Below, piece after piece: positions 8,655 to 13,257 of a stretch of DNA of 13,257 nucleotides. The notes beneath the pieces were generated by a model. It ran no database searches. It had not been told where the DNA came from and was given only the letters and a program-made list of their open reading frames with translations. The DNA is from Euzebyaceae bacterium (GTDB taxonomy: Bacteria > Actinomycetota > Nitriliruptoria > Euzebyales > Egibacteraceae), in assembly GCA_013698135.1 (NCBI GenBank), contig JACCVM010000139.1:1-13257 (forward strand), given 5' to 3'. A program made the position numbers and the translations under genes. How positions within the stretch are numbered: the stretch's first letter is position 1; each line of letters opens with the position of its first letter.

Positions 8655-8884
8655 CAGGGGTGATCTGGCCCGTCCAGCTGCTCCAAGGCCTCGGCGACGT
8701 TTGTCACGTCGACACGCAAGCCCAGGTGATGCGTGCGCTGCTCAAATGCTTTGCGTTCAGACTTTGCTTGCAGGCCAGCCCTGACCAACGTATTGACCGC
8801 TTCGCTCACGCCGACGGCGCGCTGCCTTCGCAGGGCAGCGACGGCTGCGGCCACATCGTTGTCGAGCACCACGGTTGTCCGCAT
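8654..8884 (-). CDS. vapB: VapB-type ribbon-helix-helix antitoxin (module 1)
   Basis: This 76-residue protein begins MRTTVVLDNDVAAAVAAL, a short N-terminal beta strand followed by two helices, as in ribbon-helix-helix DNA-binding antitoxins. The variable, charged C-terminal half (about residues 40-76) would be the toxin-binding tail. The frame stays open upstream, but residues before this Met look random and the family starts at MRTT, so ATG at 8884 is chosen. There is no Shine-Dalgarno sequence. A TAGGCT box ends 7 nt before the ATG, suggesting a leaderless transcript. A perfect 10-bp inverted repeat sits directly upstream of that box. The stop overlaps the vapC start. VapB normally neutralises VapC and represses its own operon; that role is inferred from family and context. 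Confidence 0.88.
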   Translation of the reverse strand: MRTTVVLDNDVAAAVAALRRQRAVGVSEAVNTLVRAGLQAKSERKAFEQRTHHLGLRVDVTNVAEALEQLDGPDHP

Positions 8885-8891
8885 GTGCCAA

Positions 8892-8929
8892 AGCCTACAC
8901 CGCGATGACGTGATCCATGCATCGCGGTG
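8892..8929 (-). promoter_or_regulatory. Leaderless promoter and candidate operator of vapBC module 1
   Basis: Read on the minus strand, TAGGCT (8897-8892) fits an actinobacterial -10 (TANNNT) and lies 7 nt before the vapB ATG, so the transcript could begin at the start codon. Immediately upstream lie the arms of a perfect inverted repeat, CACCGCGATG (8898-8907, plus-strand reading) and CATCGCGGTG (8920-8929), separated by 12 nt. This covers the spacer and -35 area, the usual place for VapB or VapBC autorepression. No good -35 hexamer is visible. The box and repeat are seen directly; their function is inferred. Confidence 0.6.
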
Positions 8930-9497
8930 CGCGCACGTCAGCGTTACAGCGACAGGATGTCGGGTAAACGATGTGGTCGCCCCGCAGGACGCGCTCAAGG
9001 CGGGGGATCGGGTAGAGGCGCTCGTCGACGAAGTCACGCAGCGGCCCGGCGATCCGGGACGCCTGGTCGCTGAGGCGTCCTACGAGCTCGGGGTTCCGTC
9101 CGGCAGGGACGAGCGGGGATGCTGCACCGGGGAGCTCTTGGCGAAGGGTCACCTGTCCGGCGGCGGTCACGCCGGCGGCGGTCAGTGGTGCCGGCTGGCG
9201 ACCCCTGACGCGCGCCACGCGGTCGACCAACGTCCGTCCCAGTGGCTCGATGGGTGTCAGCCGCTCCCGGAACCGCTCGACGACGCGCAGGCCCGGGACC
9301 TCGCCGCCACTGCCCCCCAGCCGGTCGGGGAGATCCAGCCACCACCGGATCAAGCCAGGAGGATTTGCGTCCTGGGCAAGGGCCATCGGCAGCCGCCGGC
9401 AGGCGTCAAGCAGCCCGGCGGTGGTGAACAGGATTCCGGTGGCATCGTCGGGGACCTGGAACGCGACGGTCGTGCGTCGCGCGAAGCGAGCCAGCAC
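8895..9497 (-). CDS. Unrecognised reading frame, probably a truncated gene remnant
   Basis: The frame has 200 residues from GTG at 9497 and stays open back to a TAG at 9552-9554. Codons are strongly G/C in the third position and the protein reads like real coding sequence (for example FARRTTVAFQVPDDATGI, GLIRWWLDLPDRLGG, RDFVDERLYPIPRLERVL). I do not recognise the family. No signal peptide, membrane helix or catalytic motif is evident. The last 25 or so residues look non-coding and overlap the promoter and inverted repeat of vapBC module 1. At the other end the frame stops just short of the second module's promoter region. No ribosome site precedes the GTG. The best reading is an internal fragment of an older gene left between two toxin-antitoxin modules; a short intact gene of unknown function is the alternative. 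Confidence 0.4.
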   Translation of the reverse strand: MLARFARRTTVAFQVPDDATGILFTTAGLLDACRRLPMALAQDANPPGLIRWWLDLPDRLGGSGGEVPGLRVVERFRERLTPIEPLGRTLVDRVARVRGRQPAPLTAAGVTAAGQVTLRQELPGAASPLVPAGRNPELVGRLSDQASRIAGPLRDFVDERLYPIPRLERVLRGDHIVYPTSCRCNADVRAPRCMDHVIAV

Positions 9498-9662
9498 CGG
9501 TGGGAGGTCGGGCGGCTTGTTGCCAGGCGGGTCGAGTGGCGCGTCTGGCCGCTAGCGGCGTCCCATCACCCCCGTCGCTTCCCGCACACCACCCTCAACG
9601 CGCGCGCTAGCCCTTGACCGCACCCCTGTGAAGAGACAGATGAATCCACGCGGGACCCATAC

Positions 9663-9690
9663 TGCTGGTAGCACTGATATGGTTGCCCAT
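9663..9690 (+). promoter_or_regulatory. Leaderless promoter of vapBC module 2
   Basis: TATGGT (9678-9683) fits a -10 box and lies exactly 7 nt before GTG at 9691, the same geometry as in module 1 (TANNNT, 7 nt, start codon). A short inverted repeat, TGCT-GGT-AGCA (9663-9673), sits just upstream and could be part of an operator. No Shine-Dalgarno sequence and no clear -35 are visible. The 9555-9662 stretch before it holds a TTGACC at 9614-9619 without a partner -10 and otherwise nothing I can name. Confidence 0.45.
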
Positions 9691-9936
9691 GTGAAGACGA
9701 CGATCGAGTTGCCGGACGCTCTCCTCGAGGAAGCCAAACGGACGGCTCGAGGCGAGGGCGTGACGCTCCGTGCACTGCTCGAGGCCGGTCTCCGTCATGA
9801 GCTTGCAAGGCGACGAGCACCTGAATCCTTCACGCTGCGCAAGGCTGACTTCGAGGGCAAGGGAATGCGACCCGAGTTTGCCGAAGCCGGTTGGGATCGG
9901 ATCCGCGACGCGATCTACGAAGGCCGTGGGGCTTGA
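9691..9936 (+). CDS. vapB: VapB-type antitoxin (module 2)
   Basis: This 81-residue protein starts (M)KTTIELPDALLEEAKRTA, a strand-helix-helix N-terminus typical of VapB antitoxins, followed by a charged tail (from about residue 45) that would wrap the toxin. GTG at 9691 is preferred over in-frame ATGs at 9679 and 9628. It matches where the family begins and lies 7 nt after a -10-like TATGGT, whereas the ATG at 9679 sits inside that box; neither has a ribosome site. The stop TGA overlaps the next gene's TTG start (TTGA), so toxin and antitoxin are translationally coupled. The sequence differs from the module 1 antitoxin in both halves, so the two modules are unlikely to be recent duplicates. 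Confidence 0.85.
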   Translation: MKTTIELPDALLEEAKRTARGEGVTLRALLEAGLRHELARRRAPESFTLRKADFEGKGMRPEFAEAGWDRIRDAIYEGRGA

Positions 9937-10397
9937 TCGCAGTCGACACGAACGTGCTTGTCTACGCTCATCGGGTCGACAGCACGTTTCACCGGTCGGC
10001 TGCCGCGACCGTTGCCCGCCTTGCCGAGAGCCGTACGGCATGGGCGATACCGTGGCCGTGTATCCACGAGTTTCTCGCTGTGACGACGCACCCTCGGATC
10101 TTCGATCCGCCGACTCCCATCGCTGCCGCACTCGATCAAGTGCAGGCGTGGCTCGAGTCACCGTCGCTGTGCCTCCTGCATGAAGCCAACGACCACTGGG
10201 GCAAGCTACGCGGCGTTCTCCACGCCTCCGGCGTCACCGGCCCCAGGGTGCACGACGCACATATTGCGGCGATCTGCCTGTCCCACGGCGTCACGGAATT
10301 GTGGAGCGTCGATCGCGACTACACCCGCTTTCCAGCTCTGCGAGTCAAGAACCCGTTGGCTGCCGTGTCCGGGCCCGACGCGGGGCGCAAAGACTGA
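9933..10397 (+). CDS. vapC: VapC-family PIN-domain toxin (module 2)
   Basis: The protein has 154 residues from TTG at 9933, overlapping the vapB stop by 3 nt. The longer frame back to 9891 would extend into vapB and adds nothing PIN-like. All four expected acidic positions of the metal-dependent RNase centre are present: Asp5 in AVDTNVLVYAHR, Glu46 in IHEFLAVTTHPR, Asp108 in RVHDAHIAAI and Asp127/Asp129 in SVDRDYTRFP. It ends in the RVKNPL tail seen in this subfamily. The role inferred from the family is a growth-arresting endoribonuclease held by the upstream antitoxin; its RNA target cannot be read from the sequence. It diverges clearly from the VapC beside recD, although both contain a TTHPR segment after the second acidic position. 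Confidence 0.92.
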   Translation: MIAVDTNVLVYAHRVDSTFHRSAAATVARLAESRTAWAIPWPCIHEFLAVTTHPRIFDPPTPIAAALDQVQAWLESPSLCLLHEANDHWGKLRGVLHASGVTGPRVHDAHIAAICLSHGVTELWSVDRDYTRFPALRVKNPLAAVSGPDAGRKD

Positions 10398-10415
10398 CTC
10401 CGCCCCCCCGGTTGG

Positions 10416-10589
10416 TCAGGAGTGCGGAGGCCGATCGAGGCGGTGCAGGTAGACCCACATCAGCCCGTGGGCGACGACTGCGGCGACCATGATTCCCACC
10501 ACCGACCAAAGCCCGAAAATCGCCGCGACGACGGCGGCCAGCACCGCGCCGGCGACCAGCACGGCGCGCATGGTGTTGACCGACTGCAT
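10416..10589 (-). CDS. Small two-helix membrane protein of unknown function
   Basis: This 57-residue protein starts at ATG 10589 behind a strong ribosome site (GAGGAGG, ending about 4 nt before the ATG), which rules out the longer upstream frame. Two hydrophobic helices fill residues about 9-28 and 30-49, joined by a very short turn, with a short basic tail (LHRLDRPPHS). This predicts a hairpin in the membrane. No family is recognised. It follows the VOC-protein gene by 70 nt on the same strand and may be co-transcribed with it. It faces the module 2 vapC gene tail to tail across 18 bp, and I see no terminator hairpin in that gap. Confidence 0.72.
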   Translation of the reverse strand: MQSVNTMRAVLVAGAVLAAVVAAIFGLWSVVGIMVAAVVAHGLMWVYLHRLDRPPHS

Positions 10590-10659
10590 CGCTCCTCCTC
10601 GTGGCTGATCCAGCAGCCGCCAGCCTATGTCGACACGAGGACGCGCAAAGACCCCCTCC

Positions 10660-11433
10660 TCAGTCCGCGTTGCGCATGGCGGTGAAGACACCGCCCTGCG
10701 GGTCGCGCAGGACGACGAAACGGCCGTACGGCGTATCCATGGCGGCATTCACCACCTCGCCGCCGAGGCGCTCAGCCGTGGCCGCCGTGGCGTCAGCATC
10801 GGCCACCGCGAAGTACGGCATCCAGTGCGGCGGGACACCTTCGGGCCAGGCGTCGGTCATCTGGATCATCCCGCCGACGCCGCGGCCTTCCACGTTGACG
10901 ATCTGGTACGGCGGGCCCCCGCCCGAGTCGACCGGTTCGTAGGTGTAGCCGAGCACCTCGCGGTAGAAGTCCTGCGCCGTTGCCAGATCGCGGGTGGCAA
11001 GCTCGTTCCAGGTGATGGAGCCGGGCTCGTTGACGATCGAGGCGCCGATGTGCTCCTGCGGCTGCCACAGGCCGAACACCGCGCCGGTGGGATCGGCGGC
11101 CACTACCATCCGGCCGTATTGCATCACCGTCATCGGCTCCATCATGAGGTTGCCGCCGTTGGCGGTGATGCGCTCGGCGGCGGCGTCGACGTCGTCGCTG
11201 GCCATATAGGTGGTCCAGGCCGTTGGCATCCCCTCCGGTGCCGGGTCACCACCCATGCCGGCGGCGTTCTCGCCGTTCTTCCGGCACATCGTGTAGTGGC
11301 CGGTGTCCTCGCCGCCGATATCGAACTCCCACCCGAACAGCTCGCCGTAGAAGACTCGCGCGCCCTCCGGGTCACTGGTCATCAGGTCGATCCACGACGG
11401 CACGCCTGGCTGATAACTCGTCACGGTAGGCAC
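10660..11433 (-). CDS. Two-domain VOC (glyoxalase/bleomycin-resistance fold) protein, Cfp30B-like
   Basis: The protein has 257 residues from GTG at 11433. It contains two tandem VOC domains. The first runs about 8-125 (VPSWIDLMTSDPEGARVFYG through DPTGAVFGLWQP); the second about 136-255 (ITWNELATRDLATAQDFYRE through DPQGGVFTAMRN). The pattern of opening strand, helix ending in FY, a central gap and a closing DPxG segment is diagnostic of the fold. The architecture resembles the mycobacterial 27-kDa antigen Cfp30B (Rv0577). VOC proteins include glyoxalases, dioxygenases and drug-binding proteins. The metal ligands cannot be assigned with certainty here, so substrate and reaction are left open. 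An AGGAG lies 10 nt before the start. It sits 96 nt downstream of an unknown gene on the same strand and 70 nt upstream of the small membrane protein. Confidence 0.9.
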   Translation of the reverse strand: MPTVTSYQPGVPSWIDLMTSDPEGARVFYGELFGWEFDIGGEDTGHYTMCRKNGENAAGMGGDPAPEGMPTAWTTYMASDDVDAAAERITANGGNLMMEPMTVMQYGRMVVAADPTGAVFGLWQPQEHIGASIVNEPGSITWNELATRDLATAQDFYREVLGYTYEPVDSGGGPPYQIVNVEGRGVGGMIQMTDAWPEGVPPHWMPYFAVADADATAATAERLGGEVVNAAMDTPYGRFVVLRDPQGGVFTAMRNAD

Positions 11434-11529
11434 AGCCCGCTTCTCCTCGTGTGATGTCCGCCGCCGGCGGTCTCGGATCCGGCCCGCCGCCGCCCGGCAC
11501 TGGCTGCCCGCAGCGTCTCACCAGTCCGG

Positions 11530-12117
11530 TCAAGGCTGCAAGTGGGGCAAATCGAGTCGTGCCAGGGCCGCTGGTGCCAGCACCATCCGGTGCCCGAGCC
11601 GGTCGCAGCGCAGCGCCTGCTTTCGGATCTGACGTGGAGTGCCTTGCAGCCGCCGGCGGCCTTGCAGGGCGGCGACCATGGCGGCGTTGATCCAGCCGGT
11701 CTGCCCGTCGTGGTCCAGCCGCTGCCCCCAGTGAATCTGCCCGTCCAGGAGGTCGAAGGCCAGCATCATGCTGCTCGGGTTCGCCCGCCGCCCGCAGGCG
11801 TCGGCCCGCTCGATGCACACCACCCGCTGGCGGAGGTCACCCACCCCCTCGCACACCGGCGGCACGGGGTCCGCCAACGACGTTGCTCGGCCGCCGAAGG
11901 ACACCGCCAACCGGTCGGCGCCAAGGGGGACGGCCAAGGCCAGCAGCTCGGTCAGCGGATCGGCGTAGGCACCCTTGGCGAAGGCCCGGAGCCAGGCGAC
12001 CAGCAGCCGATCGTCGCCGGCGAAGGCCACGAGGCAAGGAAGGACCTCGTCGCCAGCTCGTAGGTTCTCGGCGGCGCGGTCGATGAGAAACGGCTCGGCA
12101 TCCTCCCAGCACCGCAC
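11530..12117 (-). CDS. Hypothetical protein, 195 residues
   Basis: The open frame reaches far upstream to 12600, but that part is antisense to the PEBP gene. A GTG at 12117 with AGGAG six nt before it (12124-12128) marks the start, giving a protein beginning (M)RCWEDAEPFLIDRAAENLRA. The body reads as a mixed alpha/beta domain, with a helical first third, the strand-like LAVPLGADRLAVSFGG and, after PPVCEGVGDLRQRVVCIERA, a C-terminal half with DLLDGQIHWGQRLD. The last 40 residues are rich in Arg and Leu. There is no membrane helix, signal peptide or motif I can name. Codon use is typical of the window, so it is probably a real gene. It is transcribed away from the PEBP gene across a 150-bp spacer and lies 96 nt upstream of the VOC gene. 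Confidence 0.65.
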   Translation of the reverse strand: MRCWEDAEPFLIDRAAENLRAGDEVLPCLVAFAGDDRLLVAWLRAFAKGAYADPLTELLALAVPLGADRLAVSFGGRATSLADPVPPVCEGVGDLRQRVVCIERADACGRRANPSSMMLAFDLLDGQIHWGQRLDHDGQTGWINAAMVAALQGRRRLQGTPRQIRKQALRCDRLGHRMVLAPAALARLDLPHLQP

Positions 12118-12216
12118 ATCACGCTCCTGTCGCCCGTCGTGCTCGACAGCCTGCGCCCGTACCGAGGGCGAGAGGGGGAAAGCCGGACAACGCCTGTGGA
12201 CGGTTTGCCGCCAGCC

Positions 12217-12249
12217 CCGTTCATGGAACGGTGACGGGAAAGCCGTCAC
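12217..12249. promoter_or_regulatory. Two adjacent inverted repeats in the divergent spacer before the PEBP gene
   Basis: CCGTTC-ATG-GAACGG (12217-12231) is a perfect 6-bp inverted repeat. It is followed at once by GTGACGG-GAAAG-CCGTCAC (12231-12249), a perfect 7-bp repeat with a 5-nt loop. The second ends one base before the ribosome-site sequence AGGAAAGG (12251-12258). They could be a repressor operator, or the second could form a 5' UTR hairpin affecting translation. No T-run follows, so it is not a standard terminator. Confidence 0.5.
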
Positions 12250-12267
12250 GAGGAAAGGCACGTGCCC

Positions 12268-12732
12268 ATGGACCTGAACATCAAGGACCTGGCGATCACC
12301 AGTTCGGTCTTCGGCCACCTTGAGCCCATCCCCAGCGAGCACACCGGGGAAGGCACCGACATCTCCCCCGAACTGCGCTGGAGCGGCGTACCGCAGGGCA
12401 CCAAGCAGCTGGCGCTGATCTGCCACGACCCCGACGCACCGCTGCCGCACGGTTTCACGCATTGGGTGGTCTATGGGATCCCAACGGACGCCACCGGTAT
12501 CGCGCAAGGCGGGGGTGGCAGCTTCGTGGAAGGCACCGCCGAGGGGGGCGATGCCGGCTACGGCGGCCCCATGCCGCCGGAAGGACACGGCCAGCACCAC
12601 TACTACTTCTGGCTGTACGCCCTCGACACCGAACTGGATGCCCAGCCGGGGCTGACTCGTGCCCAGCTACTGGACAAGATCTCCGACCACGTCATCGAGC
12701 AAGCTCGGCTCGTGGGGACCTACCAGCGCTGA
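12268..12732 (+). CDS. YbhB/YbcL family protein (PEBP, Raf-kinase-inhibitor-like fold)
   Basis: The protein has 154 residues from ATG at 12268. An in-frame GTG at 12262 is equally possible, since AGGAAAGG at 12251-12258 could serve either. Family hallmarks are clear: ISPELRWSGVPQGTKQLAL (about 32-50), HDPDAPLPHGFTHWVVYGIP (53-72) and the GYGGPMPPEGHGQHHYYFWL block (97-116), which line the anion-binding pocket of phosphatidylethanolamine-binding-like proteins. The length matches bacterial YbhB/YbcL. There is no signal peptide, so it is probably cytoplasmic. The physiological role of bacterial members is largely undefined, and none is claimed here. The gene has its own spacer with two inverted repeats, and a 7-bp hairpin follows its stop. 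Confidence 0.93.
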   Translation: MDLNIKDLAITSSVFGHLEPIPSEHTGEGTDISPELRWSGVPQGTKQLALICHDPDAPLPHGFTHWVVYGIPTDATGIAQGGGGSFVEGTAEGGDAGYGGPMPPEGHGQHHYYFWLYALDTELDAQPGLTRAQLLDKISDHVIEQARLVGTYQR

Positions 12733-12738
12733 GCGCTC

Positions 12739-12758
12739 ACGTCGCGCAGCGGCGACGT
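12739..12758. terminator. Hairpin between convergent genes
   Basis: ACGTCGC-GCAGCG-GCGACGT is a perfect 7-bp stem with a 6-nt loop. It begins 7 nt after the PEBP stop and ends 2 nt before the stop of the opposing small gene, so it could serve both. There is no T-run, as is common for candidate terminators in very GC-rich genomes. Confidence 0.55.
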
Positions 12759-12760
12759 CG

Positions 12761-12946
12761 CTACAGCGGTGCCGGCCAGCCGAGCCACGCGCCGAGTACC
12801 AGCAAGGCCAGCACCACGTTGCCGGCGATGAGTCCGGCCATGCAGGCCCGGCCGAGTCGTTCCCAGTCATACGACTCGGCGGGCTCGGGCCCCCATGACC
12901 CCCCGTCGACCAGCATGACTGGTGCGATCACCGCGAAGTACGGCAC
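12761..12946 (-). CDS. Small putative membrane protein
   Basis: The protein has about 61 residues from GTG at 12946, beginning (M)PYFAVIAPVMLVDGGSWG. A purine-rich GGGGGG stretch lies shortly before this start, while residues encoded further upstream in the open frame look random. One convincing hydrophobic helix lies near the C-terminus (about 36-58, containing AGLIAGNVVLALLVLGAWLG). A weaker hydrophobic segment lies at the N-terminus, with an acidic, Tyr/Trp-containing loop between. No family is recognised; it may be a small two-segment membrane protein. It is convergent with the PEBP gene and follows the partial transporter gene on the same strand by 144 bp. Confidence 0.5.
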   Translation of the reverse strand: MPYFAVIAPVMLVDGGSWGPEPAESYDWERLGRACMAGLIAGNVVLALLVLGAWLGWPAPL

Positions 12947-12975
12947 AGTCCCCCCGATCGTCCGCCGGCGCGCAC

Positions 12976-12989
12976 CAGCAGATCTGCTG
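12976..12989. promoter_or_regulatory. 14-bp perfect palindrome upstream of the small membrane protein
   Basis: CAGCAGATCTGCTG is self-complementary over 14 bp. It lies about 30 bp before the proposed start of the 61-residue gene and within the spacer after the transporter gene. Its position suits a dimeric regulator's operator for the minus-strand gene, but it could be chance. Confidence 0.3.
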
Positions 12990-13066
12990 CGCAGTCTGAG
13001 GTTCAGCAAGCCTGTGCCGCATCCTCTGTATTGAGGAAATCGCGCCGGCTTCGCAGGGCCGGGCAT

Positions 13067-13087
13067 CCACGCCGTGCGCGGCCGTGG
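13067..13087 (-). terminator. Hairpin after the transporter gene
   Basis: CCACG-CCG pairs with CGG and CGTGG around a TGCG loop, with one bulged C, giving an 8-bp GC-rich stem. It starts 3 nt after the TAA of the minus-strand transporter. No T-run is present. It is a plausible but weak terminator. Confidence 0.35.
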
Positions 13088-13090
13088 GGC

Positions 13091-13257
13091 TTAGGTGGAG
13101 CCAGCGGCGGCTTGCTCCGACGGCTCCACCAGACCTGGCGGGCTCTTGGACAAGGCGTTGCCGACATTGGCGGTGGTCCGCAGCGGCACTTCCTTGAGCA
13201 GCCAGGCCAGTCCGAAGGCCAGCAGGGCCAAAGGCACCGCGAGGAGGAAGACCCAGG
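13091..13257 (-). CDS. C-terminus of a membrane transporter, probably DHA2-type MFS exporter (5' part outside window)
   Basis: Only the last 55 codons are visible, ending in TAA at 13093-13091. They read WVFLLAVPLALLAFGLAWLL, a single transmembrane helix, then KEVPLRT and a polar, Pro/Ser/Ala-rich tail of about 30 residues. A final helix ending in L-K-E-V-P-L-R-T is very characteristic of 14-helix EmrB/QacA (DHA2) drug-proton antiporters in actinobacteria. The identification rests on this short segment alone, so substrate cannot be stated. The start and most of the gene lie beyond the right end of the window. Confidence 0.65.
   Translation of the reverse strand, partial: WVFLLAVPLALLAFGLAWLLKEVPLRTTANVGNALSKSPPGLVEPSEQAAAGST

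Noticed and set aside
8733..9617. 294-codon plus-strand frame across vapB module 1 and the orphan frame
   Set aside because: Its first part is antisense to vapB, and the minus strand shows better third-position bias and protein-like composition over the rest.
10627..11454. 275-codon plus-strand frame opposite the VOC gene
   Set aside because: The minus strand encodes two clear VOC domains with a ribosome site; this is a shadow.
11461..11500. GC-rich palindrome CCGCCGGCGG and following CCGCCGCCG as a terminator
   Set aside because: Several alternative weak pairings are possible in such GC-only sequence and none is clearly better than background.
12118..12600. N-terminal extension of the 195-residue minus-strand gene to 12600
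   Set aside because: It would be antisense to most of the PEBP gene, and a well-placed AGGAG plus GTG marks a start at 12117.
1..13257. CRISPR array, tRNA, rRNA or an intact insertion sequence
   Set aside because: I saw no regularly spaced repeats, no tRNA cloverleaf, no rRNA sequence and no transposase frame; the recB footprint is the only mobile-element-like trace.

Overview
The window is very GC-rich (about 70% by eye). Its genes use GTG and TTG starts, GTGA/TTGA stop-start overlaps and strongly G/C-biased third codon positions. A complete recB-recD behind recC, a tandem-VOC protein like mycobacterial Cfp30B, a PEBP-like protein and VapBC modules together point to a high-GC actinobacterium. 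A deep-branching, non-mycobacterial lineage is my inference; no rRNA or other marker gene is present to settle it.

Layout. (1) Positions 1-8236 carry a tightly coupled plus-strand operon recC-recB-recD. recC is cut by the window start; recB and recD are complete, and each begins inside the stop of the gene before it. Together they encode the RecBCD helicase-nuclease for double-strand-break processing and destruction of linear foreign DNA. (2) Positions 8220-10397 form an accessory patch. A minus-strand vapB-vapC pair has its toxin gene running head-on into recD with a 17-bp overlap. Next comes an unrecognised, probably truncated minus-strand reading frame, then a plus-strand vapB-vapC pair of a different VapC type. 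Both antitoxin genes look leaderless. (3) Positions 10416-12117 hold three minus-strand genes: an unknown 195-residue protein, a two-domain VOC (glyoxalase-fold) protein, and a 57-residue two-helix membrane protein. (4) Positions 12118-13257 hold a divergent spacer with two adjacent inverted repeats, a plus-strand YbhB/YbcL-type PEBP gene, a convergent hairpin, a minus-strand small membrane protein, and the 3' end of a minus-strand gene that looks like a DHA2-type MFS exporter.

The most concrete anomaly is in recB: a 36-bp in-frame insertion (3693-3728) with 9-bp flanking direct repeats and an internal inverted repeat. It adds 12 residues just before helicase motif III and looks like a transposition or excision footprint. 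The other points of interest are the TA modules beside recD, the orphan reading frame between them, and the matching leaderless promoter geometry of the two antitoxins. I do not see a clearly new multi-gene system. A link between the toxin modules and RecBCD is a hypothesis from position only.
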